DNA from: Mycobacterium sp. M26
GTDB lineage: Bacteria > Actinomycetota > Actinomycetes > Mycobacteriales > Mycobacteriaceae
NCBI RefSeq assembly: GCF_001494595.1
Contig: NZ_LN929907.1
Coordinates: 1,679,468-1,743,467, forward strand
DNA length: 64,000 nucleotides
Reading direction: 5' to 3'
This document shows, piece after piece, positions 1 to 7,273 of the stretch. Numbering within the stretch: position 1 is the stretch's first letter; every line of letters starts with the position of its first letter. A program made the translations under genes and the position numbers. The notes under the pieces are model-generated. The model did not search any database. It was given only the letters and a program-made list of their open reading frames with translations, and had not been told where the DNA came from.

Positions 1-1808
1 ACCTCGCGCAGCAGTTCGTGCCGGAACCGGTAGGTGTCGTCGGCGATCGGGACCAGGACGCGGGTGGCCACCAATTCCGACAGGGCAGCATCGACCGCGT
101 CCGGCGGCATATCCAGCACAGCCAGCAATAGTCCGCGATCCACCTCGCGCCCGACGATAGCCGCCGCGGCCACCACCTGGACCGCGTTCTTACTGGCCCG
201 CAGCCGGGCGAACAGGGGTTCGTAGAGGGCGTCGGGAACCCTGTGCCAGGTCGCCGAATCATCTTGTTGCTGATCGAGTTTCGTGACGATCTCTTCGATG
301 TACAGAGGCACGCCATCGCAGCGGCGATGCACTTCGGCCCGAGATTGCTTCGACATCCCGGCGTGGAGTGCGTCGATCAGTTCGTCGGTCTGCGCTGCAC
401 TCAGCGGTGCCAGTTCGAACGTTGTCAGGCCGGTCGACTCCGCCAGGGTGCGCAGCTGGTCGACATCACGTGTCGTCACCATCAGCATCACGCCTGACTT
501 CTCGCGACGGAGCAGATGCTCGACCACATCGAGGGTCGACGAATCGAACCAGTGCAGGTCCTCGACCAGGACAAGTCCCGGGCCATCACCCACGCAGCTC
601 ATGAGGTAGTCACAGACCGCAGTCCGGATTCTGGCGTACAGCTTTCCCGCATCGGCAGGTGCGGGCTGATATCCGGTCTGCTCGGAGATGCCGAGAACGG
701 GTGCCAGCAGGGGCACCACGCTTTCCGGATCCAACCTTCGCGCCGCGATCTCGGATGCCAGGAGTCGCAGCTTCTCGGCTTGCGATGTCGATCGTGTTAT
801 CCCGCAACGGGTTTCCAGCAGCACGCGAATCGGGTGCAGACCGACCTCGCGGTGGAACGGCGAGCCGTGGATCTCCAGGGTGATTCCGCCTGACCGGTCC
901 ACCAAACCTGCGGCTGCGGCGGCCAGTCGGCTCTTGCCCATCCCGGCCTCACCGACGAATCCGATGCCCGGCGGCGTCGGCTCGGACGCCACAGCCTGTG
1001 TCCAGAGTTGTCTGAGGCTGGCCAGTTCTTCGTCCCGACCGACAATCGGGCCGTTACCGATCGGCGTCGATTGCGGTCGCTCGGCCGTGACGAGATGGAA
1101 TTCGACCGGACCGCTGATGCCCTTGACGTGCTGAGCAGGCTGAGCCTCGAGATCGAACTCGGCTCCGACCAGCCGCTGGATCGCGTTGGACACCACAACG
1201 GCGTCCGGCGGTGCCAGACCGCACATCCGCGCGGCGAGGTTGGCACCGAGGCCGTAGACGTCGTCCTGGACGGTATCCAGATAGACCAACCCGCGGTGGA
1301 TGCCGACCCGGACGTGGATGTCGAAACCGAACTTCTTGCGGACACTCGACGAGAGCCGCACGACGTTGCGCACGATATCCAGGCCGGCCTGAACTGAACG
1401 GCGGACATCGTTCTCGTGGGCGTTGGGATGGCCGAAGACGGCGAGCAGGCCGTCCCCCTTGGTCGATGCGATATGGCCCTCATAGCGCTCGACACCCTGA
1501 CGAACCACGTCGCGGTATCGTCCGACCACCAACCGGTAGGTCTCGGGCTCGATCTGGGTGGACAGCACCGTCGAGTCCACCAGATCGGCGAACATGATTG
1601 TCAGGCGCCGTATTTCGCCACCGTCGATGGGAGCGCTGAGCAGGTCTTCGGCGTCCTGACTGTCCCGGTCGGCGGCGAGGACCTGCTCGGCAAGCCTGCT
1701 CGCGGCGGCGTGATCACCCTGGTTGACTGCTTCGACGGCACGGTCCAGCAGCTCTTCGATCCTGGCCCGGTCGTTCGAGTCCGGTGCTGTCGGGTCCGAA
1801 CTGTTCAC
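1..1808 (-). CDS. Class III nucleotide cyclase fused to AAA-type ATPase (partial)
   Basis: The protein runs off the left edge; about 602 codons are present. I place the start at GTG 1808, which overlaps the stop of the upstream gene (GTGA). Residues 66-240 form a class III adenylate/guanylate cyclase domain: metal-binding Asp75 in 'MFADLVDST', then 'KGDGLLAVFG' with Lys117 (suggesting ATP) and Asp119, and the transition-state Asn/Arg in 'GANLAARMCG'. A second module begins near residue 280 with a Walker A motif 'GEAGMGKSRL' (near 925) and a Walker B 'LVLVEDLHW' (near 570). This cyclase-plus-ATPase architecture is common in mycobacteria, where the ATPase is thought to sense or gate the cyclase. 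It is the last gene of a tightly coupled three-gene minus-strand operon, so it may signal to or be regulated by the two unknown proteins upstream. The missing C-terminus could hold TPR repeats or a DNA-binding domain. Confidence 0.88.
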   Translation of the reverse strand, partial: MNSSDPTAPDSNDRARIEELLDRAVEAVNQGDHAAASRLAEQVLAADRDSQDAEDLLSAPIDGGEIRRLTIMFADLVDSTVLSTQIEPETYRLVVGRYRDVVRQGVERYEGHIASTKGDGLLAVFGHPNAHENDVRRSVQAGLDIVRNVVRLSSSVRKKFGFDIHVRVGIHRGLVYLDTVQDDVYGLGANLAARMCGLAPPDAVVVSNAIQRLVGAEFDLEAQPAQHVKGISGPVEFHLVTAERPQSTPIGNGPIVGRDEELASLRQLWTQAVASEPTPPGIGFVGEAGMGKSRLAAAAAGLVDRSGGITLEIHGSPFHREVGLHPIRVLLETRCGITRSTSQAEKLRLLASEIAARRLDPESVVPLLAPVLGISEQTGYQPAPADAGKLYARIRTAVCDYLMSCVGDGPGLVLVEDLHWFDSSTLDVVEHLLRREKSGVMLMVTTRDVDQLRTLAESTGLTTFELAPLSAAQTDELIDALHAGMSKQSRAEVHRRCDGVPLYIEEIVTKLDQQQDDSATWHRVPDALYEPLFARLRASKNAVQVVAAAAIVGREVDRGLLLAVLDMPPDAVDAALSELVATRVLVPIADDTYRFRHELLRE

Positions 1809-2398
1809 ACGTCGACTTCGACGTCCAGCACCGTTGGAGCCGCGGCCGCAGCACCCGATGTGTCCGGCACCGCCGCGATTTCAGCCTTCCCCGCATAACA
1901 TCCGCTATGAATGCCGGCCTGGTTGAGCACCAGCCGGAACGCGGTGGTGCCCGCAGGCAGCACCCAGGCGGCGCACAGCTCGGCCGAGCCGTCGGCTTTG
2001 CGTGCTTCCAGCCCCAATCGGGTCTTGGAAATGGGATCGTCGGACACCGAGCGGGACAGCGGGCTGACGGTGAGGCGGTGAGCGCGGCTCTGATCACCGG
2101 GCACCGGGTACCAGGGCGACCAGGTTGTCACCGGCGTGGTACGAAAGCCGCCGACGGTCAGGGTGGAGGCGAACAACTCACTCCACCCCAGCAGTGCGAT
2201 GTTCGCCAACGAACTCACGGTCTTGTAGTAGTCGTCGAGCGTGTAGGTGCCGGTGCCGAGTTCCTCACCGGCGTCGGTGATGACCTTGGCGGTCTGGTTG
2301 GCCATCCGGGCGTAGATGTCGGCGCAGTACTGCGCGACGACGCCGTAACTCTTGATCAGATCCGAGGCGGTCAGCTGCTCGGTCTTCGGGTTCGTCAC
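1805..2398 (-). CDS. Unknown protein: helical module plus beta-rich C-terminus
   Basis: This 197-residue protein starts at GTG 2398, overlapping the preceding stop by four bases, and overlaps the cyclase start in the same way, so all three genes are probably translated in series. I do not recognise the family. Residues 10-80 are helical and amphipathic (Met-Ala-Asn-Gln-Thr-Ala-Lys-Val-Ile, then 'TYTLDDYYKTVSSLANIALL' and Trp72), resembling phasin-like surface-binding helices. Residues 100-197 look beta-rich: alternating hydrophobics, 'KTRLGLEARKADGSAEL', then an Ala-rich tail ending 'LDVEVDV'. No signal peptide or membrane segment is visible, so it should be cytoplasmic. The helical part resembles the C-terminal region of the gene upstream and the N-terminal region of the divergent gene at 4124. 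That similarity is by eye only. Confidence 0.8.
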   Translation of the reverse strand: MTNPKTEQLTASDLIKSYGVVAQYCADIYARMANQTAKVITDAGEELGTGTYTLDDYYKTVSSLANIALLGWSELFASTLTVGGFRTTPVTTWSPWYPVPGDQSRAHRLTVSPLSRSVSDDPISKTRLGLEARKADGSAELCAAWVLPAGTTAFRLVLNQAGIHSGCYAGKAEIAAVPDTSGAAAAAPTVLDVEVDV

Positions 2399-4065
2399 GG
2401 TGTCTTCCCTCCGGGGTTATCGTCAGATTGCCCGGTGGTCGGCGGCACTGAAAGTCGTTGCTGGGCTTCGGCGAGGTAGCGCCACGGCTGGCTGGCGAGG
2501 AAGCCGCCGAGTTGGGAACTCTCGGTGATGAGGTCGGCAACGGTCAGTTCGTTCTTGGACCATTTGACGGCAAGCTTCGAGGCCGAGTTAGCGCTCTGGG
2601 TAATGGCTTCGGCCCACATCCCGGCAAGCTCACCGATCAGGCCGCCCAGTGCGCCTGCGGGTAGCTGGGGTGCCTGCTTGGCAGGGTCGGGCGCGTTGGC
2701 ATTTCCGGCTGCCGGGGCAGCATTCGCCACGCCCTCGGGTGAGGTGCTCCAGCCGACAAGGGGTCGTTGGTAGTTCTTCGGCGCCCGTTTGGCCGAGTCG
2801 AACAACATGGCGTTGCCCATCGTCGACCAGCCGAGCACGTTGATGAGCATGGCGGTGGCGGTGACGCTGCAGCCTTGAATGGCAACCATCTTGCTGGTGC
2901 GCACCCGAACCGCCGGCGTACCGTCCGCGCTCTGGGCCGGTTCGATGTGGAGGTACCCGTTGTCGACCAGGACCAGACCGCTGTCACCGGTGCCCGCACG
3001 CTGGTCGGACAGTTCGTAGTTGATGATTCCGGCGACGTCCGCGGGCTGTGCTGCCGTGCCGAAATCCTCTTTCCAGTACTTCAGTGCCGTCTTCAGCACG
3101 AACTTGTCCGGCAGCGTGCTGACATGCTCGAGGACCTGACTCGCGCCCCGCGCATCAGGGTCGCGCGGGGGCATCTTGACGAAGAACCGGCTCAGCTGAT
3201 CCCAGTTGCGCGGATCGACGATGGCTTTGATGGCGCCTACGGTCACACCCGCGCGGGTCGTGTCGGTGCGCAGCACCGCGCAGAAGTTCCCGTCGATCTC
3301 GGTCACTGCCGCACTGGCCGTCGAAGCGGCCTGGCCATCGACGGTCACCGACATCGAGTCGGCGGCGAACACCAGCGGAACCGCCATCACATCAGCCCGG
3401 ATCGCGTCGGACCCGTCGAGGAGGAGGGTGGGCCAGGACGCGTTGCCGGAGAACACATTTGTCGACAGCAGTGAGTTGAGTTGCTGGGTGCGGTCGATCC
3501 GGCGGGTGACCTCGGTGGTCATCGCGGACTTGTCGAATCCCGCCAGTTCCTCTGCGGTGGGATCACCGGCGAAGCCGAGGAAGGTATCGAGCGCATCGGG
3601 GAGTGCCCCGTTGAGCGCGATGGCTGCCGCCGGTGGGGCAATGGGTAGAAGCGCCTTCAACACCGCCCCGGCATAGAACAGCTGCGCCCGGTTCGCGGGG
3701 GTGAACACCGGCGCTTCATCTCCGCCCAGCGTCCAGTCCCCGGCGAACTCGGCCGCCGTCGGTTCCGGTTGGTCGTCAGATGATGAGCTTCCGCCGAGAT
3801 CGAGCGCAGCGACCGGGCTGACCTTGCGCACGGTATCGGCGAGACTGGTCACGGCATCGGTGAACGCCGGGAAGTCAACCTCGGCACCGTCGGGCGAGAG
3901 GCGGCGAATCAGCCCCTGAATCTCGGCATACCAACCCTGGCGGCCGGGCCCGGTGGTACCGGGCAAGTACTTCTCGACAAGGGCCGACCACTGCGGGTCA
4001 TCTGCGGCCACGACGGACTGGTCGATCGCCCCGTAGACGGCGAGCAAATCCTGCAGCGGCGCCAT
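2395..4065 (-). CDS. Unknown protein with possible START/SRPBCC-like domain and phasin-like C-terminal helices
   Basis: This 556-residue protein starts at ATG 4065, with a strong Shine-Dalgarno sequence (AGGAGGGGG) just upstream. It leads the three-gene operon. I do not recognise the family. The N-terminus (1-90) is helical. Residues 276-410 carry a pattern suggestive of the SRPBCC/START lipid-binding fold: 'AIVDPRNW', a hydrophobic run, 'LKYWKEDF', 'GIINYELSD', 'GLVLVDNGYLHIEP' and 'VRVRTSKMVAIQG'. A Pro/Ala linker (445-470) leads to amphipathic helices (472-540, 'SANSASKLAVKWSKNELTVA') that resemble the helical part of the next gene. There is no signal peptide. The lipid-binding reading is an inference. 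It is plausible because an isoprenyl diphosphate synthase lies in the divergent operon. Confidence 0.78.
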   Translation of the reverse strand: MAPLQDLLAVYGAIDQSVVAADDPQWSALVEKYLPGTTGPGRQGWYAEIQGLIRRLSPDGAEVDFPAFTDAVTSLADTVRKVSPVAALDLGGSSSSDDQPEPTAAEFAGDWTLGGDEAPVFTPANRAQLFYAGAVLKALLPIAPPAAAIALNGALPDALDTFLGFAGDPTAEELAGFDKSAMTTEVTRRIDRTQQLNSLLSTNVFSGNASWPTLLLDGSDAIRADVMAVPLVFAADSMSVTVDGQAASTASAAVTEIDGNFCAVLRTDTTRAGVTVGAIKAIVDPRNWDQLSRFFVKMPPRDPDARGASQVLEHVSTLPDKFVLKTALKYWKEDFGTAAQPADVAGIINYELSDQRAGTGDSGLVLVDNGYLHIEPAQSADGTPAVRVRTSKMVAIQGCSVTATAMLINVLGWSTMGNAMLFDSAKRAPKNYQRPLVGWSTSPEGVANAAPAAGNANAPDPAKQAPQLPAGALGGLIGELAGMWAEAITQSANSASKLAVKWSKNELTVADLITESSQLGGFLASQPWRYLAEAQQRLSVPPTTGQSDDNPGGKTP

Positions 4066-4123
4066 CGCCCCCTCCTAGCCCGGATCGAGGCATAGCATAC
4101 CTGGAAACACGCCCGGTCAGCGG
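4066..4123. promoter_or_regulatory. Divergent promoter region of the cyclase/prenyl-synthase cluster
   Basis: This 58-base gap separates the two divergent operons. On the minus strand a TATGCT hexamer (4094-4099) is a good -10 for the 556-residue gene. On the plus strand an overlapping TAGCAT (4093-4098) could serve the gene at 4124. Overlapping -10 elements would make the two operons compete for, or share control of, RNA polymerase. The assignment rests on hexamer resemblance only. Confidence 0.4.
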
Positions 4124-4819
4124 GTGAATACCGGGGAAGGAACCCAGGTGGAGGGTGGTTTCGGCGACGACGGTGCCATTGCGGATCTGCCGTGGGCCTC
4201 GGTATTCAGTCCCACCGCGAACGCCAGGGCGTTGAGTGCTATTCAGGCCGAGGGTTTCCGGGCTGCCAGTCAACTGGTCGATCGATTTGTCCGGGCAGTC
4301 GAGGCGGGTGCGCGGCCCACCACCAATGGCCACGCCGAGACTGCATCGCCCGGCCGCGAACAGAGCGCAGGACCCGACCTGGAACGCCTGACTCGGGCGT
4401 GGTGGTCGATGTTCGGCCAATTCCTTCTCGGTGCTGCACCGTCGGCGGGTCGGGCAGGCGCGGGGATTGCTCTGGGCGTCGACGGTCGTGGGGCGGCGGG
4501 CAGCGTCGATATGGACATCACCGGTGACGGCTGGGCGTCTGGGGAAGTCTGGTTGCACAACAACTCCGGTGAGGATTTCGGTGTGGTGCAGCTGCGCTGC
4601 GGTGAGTTGATCTCTCACAGTGGTGGCGTGATTGCCGCGGCCGCTACGCAGTGCGATCCCACGGATGTCCCCGTACCGGCGCGGTCCAGCCGAGGTGTCG
4701 CACTGAAGATTCACGTGGCACCGTTTGATCCGCCAGGGATCTATCGGGGCACCCTTGTTGTGACGGGACACCCGGACCTGTGGTTGCCGGTGGCGCTCAC
4801 CGTGCGTCCCTCCTCATGA
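4124..4819 (+). CDS. Unknown protein: helical N-terminus and Ig-like C-terminal domain
   Basis: This 231-residue protein starts at GTG 4124 (GTG 4148 is an in-frame alternative). Residues 30-62 form a helix ('NARALSAIQAEGFRAASQLV'), followed by a low-complexity linker and a second helix (85-104, 'LERLTRAWWSMFGQFLLG'). Residues 128-231 look like an immunoglobulin-type beta sandwich: 'GEVWLHNNSGEDFGVVQLRC', 'VPARSSRGVALKIHVAP', 'GIYRGTLVVTGHPDLWLPV'. Domains of this sort (NEW3/SPD-2-like) usually mediate protein contacts. There is no signal peptide. Its stop overlaps the ATG of the prenyl synthase (ATGA), so the two should be made together. The layout of helices followed by a beta domain matches the 197-residue protein across the divergent promoter. 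I do not recognise a named family. Confidence 0.8.
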   Translation: MNTGEGTQVEGGFGDDGAIADLPWASVFSPTANARALSAIQAEGFRAASQLVDRFVRAVEAGARPTTNGHAETASPGREQSAGPDLERLTRAWWSMFGQFLLGAAPSAGRAGAGIALGVDGRGAAGSVDMDITGDGWASGEVWLHNNSGEDFGVVQLRCGELISHSGGVIAAAATQCDPTDVPVPARSSRGVALKIHVAPFDPPGIYRGTLVVTGHPDLWLPVALTVRPSS

Positions 4820-5868
4820 CCGCCACCGAAGACCGCTCGGACCTGGTCGATTCGGTTGACGACCGGCTTCGTGATGTCGCGCGGCACATCAGGCGCTCCA
4901 TGCTGGACGCGCTGCCCGACGGCGAGCCGTCCCGCTGGCTCTACGAACCGCTACGCGAGTATCCCTCAAGGATCGGCAAGGCGCTGCGTCCTGCTCTGTG
5001 TCTCTCGGCGGGAAGAGCATTCGGGGCGCAGCTCGAGGACGTATGGGGATTCGCCGTGGCCATCGAGCTACTTCACAACGCCTTCCTGGTGCACGACGAC
5101 ATCGTCGATGGCAGCGAAATACGCCGAGGCAGGCCGACATTGGCTGCTCATTATGGCGTCGCGTCGGCACTCAACGCAGGTGATGCGCTCGCCGTCGTTG
5201 CGGGCCAGGTATTGCGCCGTGCCACCCGCCGGTTGGACCGCGACCTTGCCGACCTGGTGTGGGCCGAGTTCGACACGATGGCCATGCGGACGCTGGAAGG
5301 CCAGGCCATCGAGGCGGGCTGGCAGTACGACAACATCGCCGATCTGCAACCGGCCGACTACCTCAATCTGATCATGCACAAGACCTGCTGGTACACCACC
5401 ATCCACCCGCTGCGGGTCGGAGCCATGGTCGGTTCCGGCGGCCTTGCCGACCTCGGCCCGATAGTCCGGTTCGGCTTCCACTTCGGTGCCGCGTTCCAGA
5501 TTCGGGATGATCTGCTCAACCTCATCGGTGACGAACAGACCTACGGCAAGGAGATTCTCGGCGACATCTACGAAGGCAAGCGGACGCTGACCCTGGTGCA
5601 CCTGACCGCGACCGCCACCGGCGCCGACCGCGACCTGGTGCGCGACTACCTGGGCCTGGCCCGCGCGGAGCGCTCCGACGAGATGGTGCGCACCATCCGG
5701 GCCCTGATGGACGATTACGGCAGTATCGAGTTCACCCGGCAATACGCCGAGGGCATTCTGCTGGTCGCCGAGGAGTACTTCGAGGAAGCCTTCGCCGCGG
5801 CTCGACAGGGGCCCGATCTCGACTTCCTCCGGGCATTGGTGCCCTACGTGTGGGCCCGCTGGCGTTAG
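4816..5868 (+). CDS. Isoprenyl diphosphate synthase (polyprenyl synthetase family)
   Basis: This 350-residue protein belongs to the trans-isoprenyl diphosphate synthases, which extend allylic diphosphates with isopentenyl diphosphate. The first aspartate-rich motif is 'VHDDIVDGSEIRRGRPT' (Asp94, Asp95, Asp98), with no two-residue insertion. The second is 'FQIRDDLLNLIGDEQ' (Asp231, Asp232, then Asn235 instead of the usual third Asp), followed by 'GKEILGDIYEGKRT'. 'MHKTCWYTTIHPLR' (187-200) holds the conserved Lys-Thr. The start ATG 4816 is coupled to the upstream gene, and length is normal for the family. Chain length and product cannot be read from the sequence. The neighbours are not known isoprenoid genes: no terpene cyclase, phytoene synthase or encapsulin shell gene is nearby. 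It may therefore supply a prenyl lipid or prenyl donor to the unknown proteins encoded beside it. Confidence 0.9.
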   Translation: MTATEDRSDLVDSVDDRLRDVARHIRRSMLDALPDGEPSRWLYEPLREYPSRIGKALRPALCLSAGRAFGAQLEDVWGFAVAIELLHNAFLVHDDIVDGSEIRRGRPTLAAHYGVASALNAGDALAVVAGQVLRRATRRLDRDLADLVWAEFDTMAMRTLEGQAIEAGWQYDNIADLQPADYLNLIMHKTCWYTTIHPLRVGAMVGSGGLADLGPIVRFGFHFGAAFQIRDDLLNLIGDEQTYGKEILGDIYEGKRTLTLVHLTATATGADRDLVRDYLGLARAERSDEMVRTIRALMDDYGSIEFTRQYAEGILLVAEEYFEEAFAAARQGPDLDFLRALVPYVWARWR

Positions 5869-5912
5869 GTCACCGGCCTGTTGAGAGCCGACATCGTGCG
5901 AACCGCATCTGT

Positions 5913-5926
5913 CCTACCGTAGGTGC
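5913..5926 (+). promoter_or_regulatory. Probable leaderless promoter of eccB4
   Basis: CCTACCGT (5913-5920) lies six bases before the GTG start of eccB4. TACCGT fits the mycobacterial -10 pattern TANNNT, and its distance from GTG would start the transcript at the start codon. The same eight bases precede eccC4 at the same distance (9887-9894). Confidence 0.45.
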
Positions 5927-7273
5927 GTGCGGCGCCACGGTTCCCTTCGCCTGCAATCCAGTGGTGATCGATTCCTCTGGCGCCGAATGGAATACGCGCT
6001 CCTGGGGCGGCCTATGCCGGCGGGTGAGGATCCGCTGCGCAGCCATCGCCGTGCCTTGGCCGGCGGATGCATGCTGGCGCTCGGCATCGGGATCGTGGTC
6101 ACCGCCTTCCCCGTCCTGCCCGGGATTCCCGGCGACAGCCAACTGGTCATGTCGCGCCAATCCGGGGCGATGTTCGTGCGCCTGGACGGCTCACTGCGAC
6201 CGGTGAGCAACCGGGTGTCCGCCGAGCTCATCCTCGGCGCTCCGGTGGCCCCGCGGCTCGTCAGCGACGCTGCACTGGAGGACATTTCGCGAGGTCCGGT
6301 GTTGGGCATCCCGGGGGCGCCCGACGCGGTGGGCGAGCCGATCGCGCCACAGGATCAGAGCTGGACCGTGTGCGATCACGCCGACGGACGGACCGCCATC
6401 ACCGTCACCGCGGCCGATGGCCCACCCGACCTGCAGCCCGGCACCGCGGTGGTGGCGTCGGCGGCACACGGCGACCGCGCGATGTATCTGCTGTACGGCG
6501 GTCGGCGTGCCCGGATCGACCCGGACAACCCGGCGACAGCACGCGCATTACATCTCGACGGGGTGCGCCCGCGACCGGTATCGCCCACGCTGCTGGCCCT
6601 CATTCCCGAAGCCCCGGCGATCAGACCGCCGACGATCACCGGATCGTCCGCCGACGTCGCTGGCGTGCGTCTCGGGGGAGTGCTGCGGACGATTCGGGCC
6701 GGCAATGATGAGTTCTATGTCGTTGTGCCGAACGGCATTCAACGGATTGGACGGCTTGCCGCCGACCTGATCCGGTTCGCCGACCCGGCAGCCGGGGCGG
6801 ATATCCCGTCCGTGTCGCCGGAGGTGATCGCCGGCACCGAGCTGGTCGATGCGCTGCCGGTAGCCGGCTATCCCGACGCCGCCCCCGCACTCCTTGAGCA
6901 GCCGACTGAGGTATGTGCGACCTGGCGGCAGGGCCAGGTCAGGATCGCCGCCGGCACGGCAGCGCCGCAGGCCGGCACTGCCGTGCCAGTGACCACCGCT
7001 GACGGGGACGGCCCCAACGTCGACGTGGTGGCCGTCCCGCCAGGCCGCGGCGTGGACGTGTCGGCGAACACCGCCACCGCGGGTCGCTACCTCATCTCGG
7101 ATACGGGAGTTGTTTTCCCCGTGCGGGATTCGGCTGCGGCAGCTGCGATCGGACTTCAGGATCCGCCGGCGCCCATCCCGTGGGCGATCATCGCCGCCCT
7201 GCCCGCCGGACCTGAACTCAGCAGGCAGGCCGCACTAGCAGCGCGGGATGTCGTCGGGACTGCCACGCCGTAG
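5927..7273 (+). CDS. eccB4: ESX-4 type VII secretion core component EccB4
   Basis: EccB is a single-pass membrane protein of the type VII secretion channel, with a large periplasmic domain. This 448-residue protein starts at GTG 5927. The N-terminal cytoplasmic segment contains 'SGDRFLWRRMEYALLG', aligned with the 'SGYRFLLRRIECALL' of M. tuberculosis EccB4. One membrane segment follows (about 46-65). The periplasmic part keeps family motifs: 'RGPVLGIPGAPD', 'YLLYGGRRARID', 'GDEFYVVV'-like 'NDEFYVVVPNGIQRIG' and, near the end, 'RYLISDTGVVFPV' and 'LPAGPELSRQAA'. It opens the ESX-4 locus and converges on mycP4, whose 3' end overlaps it by 39 bases. The upstream -10 suggests leaderless transcription. 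Identification rests on motif order, synteny and length. Confidence 0.96.
   Translation: MRRHGSLRLQSSGDRFLWRRMEYALLGRPMPAGEDPLRSHRRALAGGCMLALGIGIVVTAFPVLPGIPGDSQLVMSRQSGAMFVRLDGSLRPVSNRVSAELILGAPVAPRLVSDAALEDISRGPVLGIPGAPDAVGEPIAPQDQSWTVCDHADGRTAITVTAADGPPDLQPGTAVVASAAHGDRAMYLLYGGRRARIDPDNPATARALHLDGVRPRPVSPTLLALIPEAPAIRPPTITGSSADVAGVRLGGVLRTIRAGNDEFYVVVPNGIQRIGRLAADLIRFADPAAGADIPSVSPEVIAGTELVDALPVAGYPDAAPALLEQPTEVCATWRQGQVRIAAGTAAPQAGTAVPVTTADGDGPNVDVVAVPPGRGVDVSANTATAGRYLISDTGVVFPVRDSAAAAAIGLQDPPAPIPWAIIAALPAGPELSRQAALAARDVVGTATP

Noticed and set aside
4816..5868. Family-2 encapsulin locus (prenyl synthase as cargo)
   Set aside because: No neighbouring protein looks like an encapsulin shell or terpene cyclase, although the cyclase and prenyl synthase first suggested it.
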